DNA from: Ophiobolus disseminans
Lineage: Eukaryota > Ascomycota > Dothideomycetes > Pleosporales > Phaeosphaeriaceae
Reading direction: 5' to 3'
Assembly (NCBI GenBank): GCA_010093685.1
Contig: MU006251.1
Span: forward strand, 1 to 64,000
Length of the DNA stretch: 64,000 nt
In this document: in pieces, positions 42,085 to 54,068 of the stretch
Layout of the letters: each line of letters begins with the position of its first letter
How positions within the stretch are numbered: position 1 is the stretch's first letter
The notes under the pieces: model-generated
What the model saw: the letters and a program-made list of their open reading frames with translations, nothing else
Told to the model about the DNA's origin: nothing
Database searches by the model: none
Made by a program: the position numbers and the translations under genes

Positions 42085-45000
42085 ATGGATTCTGCGTCTG
42101 GCGTCCTCAGTCGCAATATGGGCAACATGTCGGGCAATGTGGGTGACGACGCCTCACTGTCGGCAGTCGGCGCTAACCAATGCCAGAACCGGCAGCGCGA
42201 CTACGCGAGCGCCATGTCGCTCAATACCACGGCCACCGAGCGCTCCTCGCACAGCAATCCGTGGGCCACCAATATCTGGAACACCACGAGCACAAGCACG
42301 TCGGCCCTGGGCTTCGGTGGCTTTGGGTCGACCACGCGGGAAAGCTCGCGGCCACGAGGTATGCTCGCCGCTGGAGGCAGGAGCGCACTCCATGACGTGG
42401 GCGCTGACACGTGCACAGAAAACGGCAGCTACGATCTGACCGAGGAAAAGACGGGCTCCGGCTCGCTCGTGGCCGACTCGGAGACCGAGTGGAGACCGAG
42501 CCGCCCGTCGTGGGCAGACAAGGGCGCCTCGAGTATTCCTCACGTCAGGAGCTCTGGCGTCTCACCGGCACGCAAGCGGTCCATCGCCCATTCACAGTCA
42601 TCGCAGCAATACGCTGACCTCGCGTCCTCGTCCTTCTTCCCCGTCGCACGCAACGCCGCAGTTGGCTCCGGCTCCATCTCGAAGCCGCCCAAACCGCTGC
42701 TCGACCCCACATCCACAAACTTCACCTCGTCGCGCCAGGTCGACTCGCTGAGCAACGGCTTCTCGAGCTTTGGTTTCGGCCAATCAGACGCCAGCCAGCA
42801 ACGGCCCGACACCGCAGTCACGTCGTGGCCCGACAGTGCCTCGATCCACTCTCCCAACGACGACCGCAGGAGCGTGGCAGCCTCTGAGTACTTTGCCTCC
42901 TCAAGTGGTGCGCCGTCGCGAAACGGCAGCCTGCCGCCATCGAGGCATGGCGCAGACCCCGCCCAATTCAGCCAGCATGCCGATGCCTTCTCGCGATTTG
43001 CGCCAGCTGCCCCTCGGCAGACGTCGTCATTTTCCTACACCAATGGCCGCCCCTACCAGGAGCGCAGCGGGTCGATACAGAGCGAGTCTTTCCATACTCT
43101 CGGTCGGCTCGCCTCGGAGCAGGAGCAGGACGCACGTGTGGCCCACAGGCAGTCGGTTAGCATCAACGGCCTGGCACCCACCTTCTCCCAGAACGGACAA
43201 GACTCCCACGTGCCGCGTGACAGCTACCCAGACACGCAAATAGCTCTGAGGACAGACGACGCTAACTACAGGAACGGTACACACACCCCAGACAGCTACG
43301 CCAACGGTCAAGTAAGCGACCCTAGCGTTCAATTCCGCAACTTTCAATTCGATAGTCGAAGTGCGCCCAACGGCACGGGGGTTCGCCAAAGTCCATTCTA
43401 CACGCATGCACACACACCTCCAGTATATGACCGCCTCAATCCTTACAGCAGCGAACAAACACTATCCCATCCGAACAACTTCGCCCTAGTACAGAACAAG
43501 CTGGTTGGGTATCAGATCCAGCAGGAACGGCGTAATTATACTCCCAACGGCCAGTTCCACCAGCAGCAATTTCAACATATACTGCCAGCTACCCAATTGC
43601 GGAATCCGTATGCGTATCCGCAATATGCCATTCCTAACGGCATGCCCATGAGCGCGCTACCGCCTCACATGGCAATGGCTAGCATGTCCCCGATGATATC
43701 AGCCCCACAGCCGCCGCGTGGGCCTCGCGAGCAGCAGACAGGCGAAGTTACTGGCATCATGAGCATCAAGTTAGAGACATTCAGGAAAGATCAGAAAACT
43801 AGCAAACGCTGGGAACTGAATGAAATCTACGACAATGTTGTGGAGTTCGCCGGCGACCAGCACGGCTCTCGCTTCATTCAGCAGAAGCTGGAAACGGCCA
43901 ACAGCGAAGTAAAGGATAGAATATTCAAGGAGCTGGAGTCGAATGCGCTTCAGCTGATGCAGGACGTCTTCGGCAACTACGTTATCCAAAAGTTCTTCGA
44001 GCACGGAGATCAGACCCAGAAGAAGGTCCTGGCGGGGAAGATGAAGGGCCATGTCATGACGCTAGCTAACCAGATGTATGCTTGTCGTGTTGTCCAAAAG
44101 GTACGAGTTCTACATGTATCTCTCACACACGAAGCTGACTCCTGCAGGCCCTCGAATTTGTCCTGGTTGATCAACAGGCCGCCATGGTGAAGGAGTTGGA
44201 AAAGGATCCTCTGAAGGCTGTCCGCGACCAAAATGGCAACCACGTTATCCAGAAAGTCATTGAGCGTGTACCGATGGAGTATATGCAGACGATTGTGGAA
44301 GCCTTTAGGGGCCACGTTGGAGCTCTGTCGGTGAATTCATACGGCTGCCGCGTCATCCAGCGACTGCTGGAGAAAGTACCAGAGCCTCAACGTAGATTCA
44401 TTCTCGAGGAGCTCCATGCCGAGGGACCGAAGCTCATCACCGACTCCTACGGCAATTACGTCGTGCAACATGTCATCGAGCATGGCTTGCCCGAGGATCG
44501 TGCGAAGATCCTTGCCTTGATCAAAGCTGACTACTTGAACTTCTCCAAGCACAAGTTTGCAAGCAACGTCGTTGAAAGGTGCTTGGTGTGCGGAAACGAC
44601 GAGCAGCTTCGAGAACTGGTAGATGCATTTGTCGCCAAAAACGATCGCGGGGAAAACAACCTGCTGCTCCTCCTGAGAGATGGTTATGGGAACTACGTGA
44701 TCCAGAAGCTGCTAGAGACGTTGAGTAGGGACGACTACCTTAGATTTGTCGATGCGCTTTGGCCAGAGCTCGAGAGGTGCAAAAAGATCGTCACTGGGGG
44801 AAAGCAAATTATTTCAGTGAGCCAGGACGTCGGCGCCAGCTGTAACACAGTGCTGACCGTTGAACAGGTTGAGAAGAAAATGTATCGCTTCAGCCGCGTG
44901 GACTCTCCCACTGCAGCGCGCGAGTTGATCGAGGCACCACCCACGCCGGCCCTGTCGAGCTCTGCGCAATCCCCTCAGAGCAGCTCTATGCCAAGCACCA

Positions 45001-45104
45001 ATACGTCTACCGTCGATGACCCTGTCCATTCAACGACACCTATCGCTAAACAGGATGTCACTGCCTCTCCCGACCAATTTGGCATCCAGGAAATTACCTC
45101 ATGA
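42085..45104 (+). CDS. PUF3: PUF-family RNA-binding protein, Puf3-like
   Basis: Model: join(42085..44100,44148..44816,44868..45104), 973 aa. The intron at 44101-44147 joins CRVVQK to ALEFVLVDQQ. The intron at 44817-44867 (51 bp, donor gtgagc, branch ctgacc, acceptor aacag) is a multiple of three without a stop; removing it gives GGKQIIS-VEKKMYRF, the expected C-terminal sequence. A long Ser/Asn/Gln-rich disordered N-terminus (about 565 aa) precedes eight PUF repeats. Their RNA-contact triplets can be read in order: SRFIQ, NYVIQ, CRVVQ, NHVIQ, CRVIQ, NYVVQ, SNVVE, NYVIQ. This is the canonical code for UGUANAUA. Yeast Puf3 controls mRNAs for mitochondrial biogenesis by promoting decay. The orthologue assignment rests on the code and architecture. 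Confidence 0.93.
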
Positions 45105-45991
45105 TACCTTGGCTGCCCTGGACGCGCTGACACTGCAATCTCCGTTAGTTTCATTTTTTTTTCTTACGCCGCCACTGCACACACTCCACATCTCGACGTC
45201 TTCCATTTCTTTCGTTGTCAATACATCTTTAGGTCGGTACACTGCGCATTCTACTGTTCATATACTATACTTATCTGCTTCCCATTTATACGCAAGCATC
45301 GGCGAAATCTGTGTGTCTTTTTTTTTTAGCATCGGGTAATAAATGCGAACCAAAATAAAAGAGCCGGGAGTCAACCGGGTTACTTGGTACTGAACATTTC
45401 TTCTCGGGCGTGATATATTTATGGCAAGGCGTCGGTTGAGGGTTGGTGTGATTAGAGACATGTATGTGCTTTCTAGGATACCAGGGCAGCAAGGCGTGTT
45501 GGCGTAGATGTACTAGTCAAGATAAGACGGTGGCGGGTGTGGGAATGAAATGAATGCGGAATGTATTTGATGTTATTGCTTTGATGGTTTTTCATGTATC
45601 GCGTGCTGTCTATCGAATACGCTCAAGCGCTGATTCACATGCATGGTCGACCAACAATAATGTATAAACACTCCTCTTCGCAGAGTCCCGTTACGCTATT
45701 AAATGTGGTTTCCAACAAAGACCATTTTGACCATCTTGAATGTTCATGAAAAGAGAATCAAAAGCTCTTTGCTCTTCATCCTCGTCTTTCACAAGTGCTG
45801 TCCAGCGCCGACATCTTAACGTCACTAGTGGGTCAGCCGTGATCAAGCGCGCGATCGAGACGCGGTGTGTTGGGTATGCTAAACACGAGCGATCATAAGT
45901 CTCATACTTTCAAGTCAATCCATGTATATATATCGTATACTTCCTACACACATATCTATACCACAACACATCGTGCATCCTGTATATAGAG
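45105..45991. other. Convergent intergenic region
   Basis: 890 bp between the PUF and hydrolase 3' ends, with T-rich runs near 45155 and 45320. On the plus strand tgtatata occurs at 45923-45930 and 45981-45988, matching the PUF consensus UGUANAUA. Both lie over 800 bp beyond the PUF stop, next to the hydrolase stop codon. Confidence 0.4.
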
Positions 45992-47386
45992 TTACCAATG
46001 AGTATCGATAAACTTATATGCCTCCTGAAGAAAGGGTTCATCCTCTTCTTTGAGACCGTAGTCGAAACCATGAAGCTTGCCCTCGATTATCTTCATAACT
46101 GCGTTCTTCTGGTTGTATCGACTAGGATAGTTATCGCGGAGAATCTTCGCAAACTCTTCGGTCTTCTTATAGTCGCAATTTGTGTCCTGGTTCCCATGGT
46201 ACATATATATGGGTGGCAATAGTTTGTGATCCACCTTGTCAGCGCTAGCTTGCGCACGCTCGAGGCCGTCGATGAAGTCGAGCGCATCGGCTGATTCTTG
46301 GCCTGGATGGTGTCGCTGGAATGACGCTTTCCAGAGCTGTTCAACGGAAAGAAGAAACGCCGCAGGCATACATCGAGGTGGGGCTGAGCTGACGCGGGTG
46401 GGGAGGTATCCCGATTTTTCCAGGTCATCCCGAGCTTTCAAGATTTTGTTGACTTCATCCAAAAGTACTCCTTGCTCGTACTTTGTATTCATGAAGTCAA
46501 TTTTCTCGCCATCCTTGAAGTATCGTGCATAATGCTCAACCATAGGGTAGCGAAGTAAGGCGACTGAGATGTTCAGCTGAGTTCCAGTCTTCTTGTCTGC
46601 GTTGAGGAACAACGCGATAGCAGCGGCTAGCCCACCGGCGCTCTCCCCCTCGATAAACACGCGGTCGCAGCGGAAACTAAGTTCGGCAATGCCAATTTGC
46701 CTAGAAAGCCACTCTGTCCATTTGTCAATACCCTTTTCGAAGCAGAAATCCTCGTTGTAGAACTTCAGGAAGTCATTGATCGATTCAACGATGTCCTTAT
46801 AGTTGCCTTCTGGTCCCAGTGGGTAATTCGGAGCAATAATTATAGCTTTCTTACGGCGAGCATGCGCCAGACTCGCAACCGATAGCCAAGGTGCAAAATC
46901 GTTCGCCCCGATGCACTGCGCAATTTAGTACTCTTCCATACAACGATTCATATCACTTACATATCCTCCACCGTGGAAGAACCACATAATGGGCGCCTTC
47001 TCTCCGGGTTGCAAAGTGTCTGGAACATAGAACGCTGCTGTGACAGGAACTCTATCCCAAGTGTTGGTATACGTGTAGGTTGTCTTACATACTCTGTAGC
47101 CTTGAGATTCAAGCCACATGGCCTTGGCACGTGTCCAAACCCCATTGGGTTTGCCATCTACTTTAGCATAGAACTTGTCTTCATTGTAAGCTTCTTCAGT
47201 GGGGAAATCCATAGCTTCATTGAGTCTCTGGCCTACGGCTGTAGTAATTTCTCCGGCCATGCCATGTATTTTTGCCATGATTTCTAGCGGCCATTCGTGT
47301 TTGAGATTTTCAAGATGTGGCTTGAGCTCGTCTTCCAATTTCTTGAGCTGGTCAACTTGTGGCTGGAGTGCCTTTAATTCCGACAT
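45992..47386 (-). CDS. Alpha/beta hydrolase (lipase/esterase, HSL-like), 449 aa
   Basis: Model: complement(join(45992..46915,46961..47386)). The intron at 46916-46960 (45 bp) has donor gtaagt, branch tactaa and acceptor gcgcag in phase 0 and joins MWFFHGGGY to CIGANDFAPWL. HGGGY is the oxyanion-hole motif of the hormone-sensitive-lipase-type alpha/beta hydrolase-3 family. GESAGG (residues about 229-234) carries the nucleophile Ser. A downstream Asp in DTNCDYKKTEEF and a His in LHGFDYG complete the triad. An N-terminal helical extension of about 110 residues precedes the fold. No signal peptide, so probably intracellular. The substrate is unknown; small esters or drug-like esters are usual for this group. 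Confidence 0.88.
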
Positions 47387-48703
47387 GTCTCTCTCACTAT
47401 CGTTTGTTTATGCTCGTGGATTGATGGTAATTTATGTTGAGTGTAGTATGTGCTGATGCTATGATATACGAGCACATCTTTGCAGAACTTCGCAGCTTTA
47501 TACCATTGCAGAGTCATCGTGAGTCGCTGTCAGAGTGCTGAGTTGATAGAGCTGCCCGTCATAGAGGTAGAAGCTTGAGGCACATCGAGGCCGTGCTGGT
47601 TGCAATGACCGGACTTGTGTATGACTTACCGGGTTTCGAGAGGGGAAATCGCATCATGCTCAGTGTTGTAGCTTCATGAGGAAGTACTGTTTGGTCGTCG
47701 CCATCTTCTGGAAGGTGTACCGCATGTCCCGTCCAGTTCGGTGACTCGATAAAAGGCGGATCCGCTTTATATTAGCAACGCAGCATCGAAGTGTAAAGAC
47801 TCCTTCGTGAACCGATCGTAAGCTGTACCTATCAGACTTTGAAACTAGCATGGCACGATGCTGACTGTGTCCATGTGCTGCAACAGACTTTTGCTCAACA
47901 GCTGTTGGGTACTGTTACAATATGGTCCCAGCATACTGTGCCTCTGATATTCCACAACCAGAAAACCGGTCCTGAGATCGGGATCGAGATCGCCACCAAC
48001 AGCTTGAGGTGACGCTTTGGATACCAACAGCAAACAGCGCGGGGTTGCGAGATTCACAAATTGAACGTAGGTAACGATGCGCAAGCATGTAAATAGTGTG
48101 AAAACCCCTCTCTAGGAATGAATAGAAGACAATGATAGCAAGTAACGAGGGTATTTATAGATGGGTCTGGGTGAGCTGAGGATCTAGTGTCGTTGGTGAC
48201 CTCGGACGGACAATGCTGTACTCCATGAGTTTAAGTAGTGAAATAATAGTAATATTTTGATTACAAAGCTCATCCTTGCTCGGCGCCACGCGGCTGTGTA
48301 AATGGAACTCCCGTTCGTACGAGGCGAAGGCGTATACTGAAGATTGGGTTATTTCCGTCGTTGTGTTGCTGGAGTTGCGGAGTCGGAGTCCCGAGGTTTT
48401 TCCCCACACACCAACTCGAGCTCGCACCAATGACATCACACTAGCCCAGACCATTTTGTCATCATCAACTAACACGAAGACGATCTAGACATATTCTAGC
48501 CTATCTTAAGACGGTATTACGCGCAATCTTTGACTCCGGACAACCCTCCGTTCAAGTCTGGAGCACACCGACGCCGTGGTGTCCGCTGACCCGATAAGAT
48601 GTGTAAGTATATATATATCGTGCCCCAAGCCCGGTACATGTCATAACACTACACTCCAGCGGAAAGACTAGCTTCTATCAACGATCATCTATCGCCTCGC
48701 AAT
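47387..48703. other. Divergent intergenic region
   Basis: 1.3 kb between the hydrolase (minus) and GFA-like (plus) genes. A TATA-like element at 48608-48618 belongs to the latter. No gene recognised. Confidence 0.45.
48608..48618 (+). promoter_or_regulatory. TATA-like box of the GFA-domain gene
   Basis: tatatatatat ends about 85 bp upstream of ATG 48704 and is followed by a short leader. Confidence 0.45.
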
Positions 48704-49359
48704 ATGGCTGAAAACATTGCTCTACCTTCGGAAGGCGCGCACGGCGAGAAGAACGGCACGGCAACAGCAACATGCTATTGTGGTGCGGTCCAAATTGAGG
48801 TCCCAACCGAGGGCGAAGGCCTCGTTGACACATTCATTTGTCATTGCACAGACTGTCGCAAAATCACAGCAAGGTCCGTCCTCCCAACTCCTATTCCTCC
48901 AATCTCCACTAACAACTATCAGCATGTTCGCATCAAACTTTGTCGTCAAAGACACGCACATGAAGCACACCCGCGGCGAGGACAAACTCACCCGCTTCCG
49001 CCAAAAGAACACCATCGCGACTGGAAATTACATGGAGAACAGTTTCTGCAGCGTTTGCGGCACGCTCATGTACCGTCGCAGTACCGGCTATCCCGGCCAC
49101 AGCATCCCGCGCATTGGTACGATTGATGATTATGAGCTGCAGGCCACGAAGTTCAAGCCGAGAATTGAGACGTTCGAGAAGGATCGGTGCCAGTGGTTGA
49201 GGCCGGCGGACGTGGAAAAGCATGTTGATGGAGCATTTGTAAGAAACCATCTATAATGCTGTGTGCGAGACTGAAGCTGACCTTGATGATCTTGCTTAGT
49301 ACACAGCTGGGAAAGCTTGGAAGAGTAAGCACGACGGCGTTGGTGGCGAGGGTAAATGA
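48704..49359 (+). CDS. GFA/CENP-V domain protein
   Basis: Model: join(48704..48873,48923..49238,49300..49359), 181 aa. The introns at 48874-48922 (49 bp, donor gtccgt) and 49239-49299 (61 bp, donor gtaaga) join KITA to SMFASNFVV and DGAF to YTAGKAWK. The Mss4-like zinc fold shows the CYCGAV, CHCTDC and FCSVCGTL clusters that form two zinc sites. The family is named for glutathione-dependent formaldehyde-activating enzyme, but most fungal members have no proven activity; roles in S-hydroxymethylglutathione formation are contested. Length is normal and all Cys are present. The gene converges with the disrupted F-box gene. Confidence 0.9.
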
Positions 49360-49652
49360 GATGTGGCCTGAGTGTAACTTTTACCTACATAATTATCTTT
49401 AAGATAGAACTGCAGAATAAACACGTATAGCTTCTATCGTTAGGCCGTGCACGTAGTTTCGGAATACAATTGTTCTAGACTCGATAGGAGTCTATCATAT
49501 TTTGTGGCTAAAGATGCTATTGCCGTCCGGCTACAGCGTTCAGTGCCGTTCTGGTGGCAGTTCTTCATGCATTCCTTTAGTTCTTGGAGATCGGGAGCCT
49601 TTACTGGTATGGTATCATGCTTCTTTCCAAATTATGTGCTCCACTTAATAAG

Positions 49653-52600
49653 TCAAAAACTTAGATCGCACAAATACACCCACATCCTCTTCTTTACAGG
49701 TATCGCTGTGACCTTGACAAGGTCGCGAGCATGAAAACGAGCCATCGAAGTTGTTCCCTTCACGTAGAAGTAGTGTGGGAAAGTATGGCCATTCGAGTCA
49801 GCTTGATGGTCTGCTCTGGATCGGCTTTCTTGAACGGTCGGACTGGACGCTAGCAGCTGGACCGGTGAGCCTTTAGCTGCAAGGTATTGCATGACATCGT
49901 TTGCGATCTGCATGTGGAAGATGCGGAGACTATCGGCCGTGGTTTCTTCGTCTAAACCTCCCAGACGAACCGGAGAGTGCGTGAGGCGTAGGATTTGTAG
50001 TCTCGAGAGACGAGCAATAATATCCTATGCATGTCAATGAGAGTCCAGCATGTGCTATGTACGAATACTTACCGATACCTCAGCATATTGCGTCCCTCCT
50101 GCCGTGCTCTTAAGCGAAGGTAATATGTTGCGCGACGGCAAGGTGGATGTTACATAGGTATTGACGTCTAAGATGCCGATTACCAACTCTACAAGTCGAG
50201 GGCAGCTTGTGATGATATCCTTGAGCTCTTCAGTAGTATGGTACGAGGAGATGTATTGCAGTACGTTAGGCCGCATCATGGAATAATCAAGATATAAGCG
50301 GGTTAAGGAGCGTCCATGGCGAACAAGATCGTGATGACTCAAGCGAGCTTCCCCGGGGCTGGAGACGAGCAATATAGTGAGACCGGAAAATGATCCGAGG
50401 AACCCTCCCAGGGCTGCCATCCAATCGGGTTCTTTTTGAACCTGGTCAATAGCGAGATGGTAGAGAGACGTCTTCTCTAGGACAGAGACTTGAGCTCCGA
50501 GGCTTTTGAGGAAAAGCCCAATGTTCGTGCAATCTCGAACAACAAGTACAGTTACTCGACAAAAGTTTTGAACCGCCAAGTGAATTAGCGCCAACACCAA
50601 CATCTCACCCCAAAACTTCACCACGTCACAACTCAGCCAACATATAATATAATTTCGTTATTTTTGGAGGAGATGCTGCGCGTGCATTCAATATTTAGTT
50701 TGCCAGCCACGGGCTTTCCTGCATGCAGCTAAACGCTGAGGCATGGAGAGGATAAGCTGTCTGATTAGCTTCCCAGGTATGCGCTGCCAGCACTCCTTCA
50801 AAGCCTCACAAAAACCATCCCACTCTTCTTCAGCTTGGCTGTAATTGTTATATTGTGGGAAGTGTTTGAACATAAGTCTCTTGAGACGCCACCAAAGGTG
50901 CTCAATTGGGTTGAGGTCAGGTGAATAGGGTGGCCAATCAATAGTGTTGATGTGGTGACACTGGAGGAACGCCGCCACTGCGTGTGATCGGTGTATACCA
51001 GCCCCATCCTGCATAAATAACTGGGAACGTTGCCAGTGAGGGAGGAGACCCTTTTTCAAGGCCTCTATGTAACTCTGGGCTGAGTAGCCACGTTTGGGAG
51101 CATCTGGATTGTGGTTCATGATGACCAACTTGCTCCTCCTTGGATGACCCTGTTTATCAAGCCAAATTGCAGCCCATACCATCTGCTGAGGCTTGCAACC
51201 AGTACCCACAGCAGTAATCATCTCTGGCTTCCATTTCTCCCAAGGAAAGCGAAAGCACCACTCTTGATTTGCACCAGCTCCCTTCTGAACAGAGCACTCA
51301 TCTGAGAATTTAACCGTGCGCCAATGCCACTAGAAGTGCCTATACCGCCTGCAGAACTGCAGACGCTTAGCAACATGCCCTTGGTTAAGCTTAGGTCTCT
51401 TTTTACAGGGAGAATTGGTGAGGCCAGCTCCCTTGAGCACTCAGTATAATGTACGGTAGCAAGGTGGCTTTGAAGTAGTCCCATCAGGATTTACCAATAC
51501 AGCAACCTTAGCAAGCTCTGAGTGCTCAATCTTTGGAGCAGCGCGGGCCTTTTGGTAGATGATTTTTTTCTGGTGTAGTGATAGTATAGGTGGCCAGCCA
51601 CTACAAGGCTGCTCTTGCGTTGTACCTGTTTTGGCATAGGTTCGGATGGTGTACTTGATCGCGCTCTTGCTTTGTTGGAACTCTGCTGCAAGCTACCGCA
51701 CTGTCACCCCACACTCACGCTTTGCGATGATCCTCTGTCGCTCAGCAGGACTGATGTTTAGCCCACGGCGAGCATTTCCAGCTATTTCTTGTCCAAATTG
51801 GCGCAGTGGGGGCATAGTTATGACGTGTCACAGTTGTGGTGTTGGTGATGAAGGTGCGGGGTTGGGAAAACCGCGGCTCAAAACTTTTGTCTTAGTACTG
51901 TATTTGGAGCACTGCAAGGTTCAACCATTTCCCCATCTCTTCAGCTACTACTGGTAGACACAGTCCGACGAGGCCAAGACGATGGAGTTGGAGTTGCGGC
52001 AAGATAACAGACGTGGGTATAATGAATTGTGACCCGTCTTGGCTTCCTTCTGCAGCAAAAAGAGCAGGACTTGTCAGCGCGGGCATGTGACGAAGCCATA
52101 CCCCATAAGTGTCTTCTTTCGGTTTGAACACGATTCTCAGATCTTCAACGTTTTTGAGGCTGTCTGCTTAATAGGCTTGATCTGGCACAGCGTTCGACCC
52201 TGCATTATCTGTACGTGTAAAATCCAGCATTCGAAGCTATTTCTGAGACTGGATCAGAAGACCGAGATTTCGGCAGTCGGGCTCGAAGCACAGCGTGAGC
52301 TCAAGAAGACCATTTCGGGGTAGAGCGGTCACAAGTTGCATCGAGCGGATATTCCATTCTGACGTGGAGGTGTCTGGAAGAGTTAGCACTGTCATAATAC
52401 TTTATGTACTTTCACTTCCACAACTCGCTCGAACGCATCGGTTAGTACCGCTTCATTTGACTTATCCAGATGACGGCGGATTCTCAGGACTTTGAGGTTG
52501 TCGAGAAAGCCGTTCGGTTGCGAGACAAGAAGTGCATCCAGTTTCCGCTGATTCGTCTCTCTCAAATCGAGAGAAACATCACGCCAAAGCGCTCTCGCTG

Positions 52601-52763
52601 CAATGGCGCTTCAGTCCTTGATGACGAGGCGAAGGCTCTTTAGGCCTGACTTTGGTAAATAGAAAAGTCAGGAGATTCATGCTATTGTTTTATTGATGTT
52701 ACTTACTAGCACGCACACCATGCTCTTCAGCTCCGAAGGGAGAATGTGACTGTATTCTGTCAT
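49653..52763 (-). pseudogene. F-box/LRR-type gene disrupted by a transposon
   Basis: Reading leftward from ATG 52763, MTEYSHILPSELKSMVC begins an F-box-like start. An intron (donor gtaagt, acceptor aaag, about 52670-52725) leads to LKSLRLVIKD, then a TGA at 52611-52613 where Trp is expected, then ALWRDVSLDLRE. Further stops lie at 52237-52239 (TAG) and 52168-52170 (TAA), both explicable as CAG and CAA codons hit by RIP-like C-to-T change. The coding track then reaches LNLAVLQIQ at about 51900, where the mariner element at 50555-51895 intervenes. It resumes as VVRDCTNIGLFLKSLG at about 50545 and runs to TGA 49653 across a 48 bp intron (50025-50072). The C-terminal part is intact. The residual reading frames across the insertion do not match, so the gene is dead. 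Confidence 0.8.
50555..51895 (-). mobile_element. Tc1/mariner transposon, copy 2
   Basis: 1341 bp with TA duplications at 50553-50554 and 51896-51897. Long terminal inverted repeats of about 75 bp start ctcgacaaaagttttga at the left and ctaagacaaaagttttga (complement) at the right. The transposase is on the minus strand. The open C-terminal piece at 50688-51221 contains QDGAG, then WPPYSPDLNPIEHLWW; the spacing from the second Asp to the Glu is exactly 34 residues, that is DD34E. The N-terminal half (51221-51830) is split by stops and frame changes, though the GAFAFLGRNG-type region and the first Asp segment can be followed. It probably cannot make a complete transposase. Less RIP-damaged than copy 1. 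Confidence 0.92.
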
Positions 52764-54068
52764 CGTCGTTGGGGGCAGTTGAGAAGTAGTTTTGATGAGT
52801 GGTTGATGAGTGGCGAAGTGCTGTGAGTCTCTCGTAGAATGAGGGAAGAAGGGTGCAGTGATAAAATCGCCCATTTGCGCACGTGGCGCTCGATTCTGAC
52901 ATGGCGGCCCTCATTCACTCCAGCAGCACTCTAAGCAATGTGAACTGGTCGAGCACATCCAGAGAAGTGCAGATTAACAGATTAACTCGCCTACTGCAGC
53001 GAACAGCGGTGCCCACGAACTCCATCTTCACCTCATCTGCGGCAAGCATCAGCACGAGGAAGATTCCCTTCTCTCCATCACAGACACGGCGCGTAAGAAA
53101 ATGCATTAGAGACGCTCGAGTCCGGTGGATTTGCGACACTCATGCCCACTGTGCTGAGTCACAGCTCTCGCCCAGAGGCCGTTTTCCTATAGAATGGGAT
53201 ATTTCCGTCTCTTCTCATGATTGATGTGCAAAAATTAGACGAACAACTGCAAGAAACGTAGGTAAGAAATCGACGAGCCGGGTTAAACGCGTTTGACGTG
53301 ATGGTCGGGAAGCATTGGCACGGACCAAGACGCGCATTCAGCTCGCCTCACTTAGCGGCGAAGCTTGCTGGAGGATGTTGCTATAGAGGGATAGCAAGGA
53401 CTATAAGGAAACGACGATACGTTCATTGAAAAGAAGCAATGCGACGTAGGAAGATGTGGAGAAGGTAATGTGCGGGTGTTGGTGTAGGAAGTAGCGGGTC
53501 AGGCGAGGCTGCAGATCTCGCGATCATGGCGCAACTCCTGTATTAGCCGCATCGGAGAATTTGGGTGCATGACGCATGCGCATTGATCCTATCCAGCTCA
53601 AATCTTATGTTAATCTCGTTCTCTCCTCTCTACGAAGTCCATCATGCACCATGCAAATCTTTGTTTGTGGCTGAAGAATGCACAAAGCCCAGCCACCACA
53701 TTGCGGGGTCTGCTCATCTGCTTCCTCGCTCGCCCGCCTTTAGTCAATCTCACACGCACAAGGACCCATCACTCAAGCAACAGAAGCCTTTGGTCATGAT
53801 CATCATTCGACATGGAGCTACATAAAACGTTCTGGATGCTCGTCGCATTTGTATATGTACAAAGAAAAGTACCCGTGATAGTTGCCGCCGCACAGCTGAC
53901 CGAACCCAGGTCGATAGCGACAACGAATACAAAAAGCCCGCATGCAAAACCCCATTGCCATACAAGCAGCCTGACCGGCGTGCATTGTGACATTTTGCGC
54001 CAGCATGTATGAAAGAGCATGTCGTGATAAGGAAAATAACGGGACCCAAGATTCAGCTTGAAAGACGC
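52764..54068. other. Intergenic region, no gene seen
   Basis: 1.3 kb between the F-box pseudogene and the CAP gene. A 113-codon plus-strand frame at 52883-53224 has no domain. Confidence 0.4.

Noticed and set aside
45992..49359. Hydrolase plus GFA-domain gene as part of a biosynthetic cluster
   Set aside because: No core synthase gene is nearby and the neighbours are unrelated housekeeping-type genes.
52883..53224. 113-codon plus-strand ORF upstream of the F-box pseudogene
   Set aside because: No domain, divergent from the pseudogene start and overlapped by an equally open minus-strand frame.
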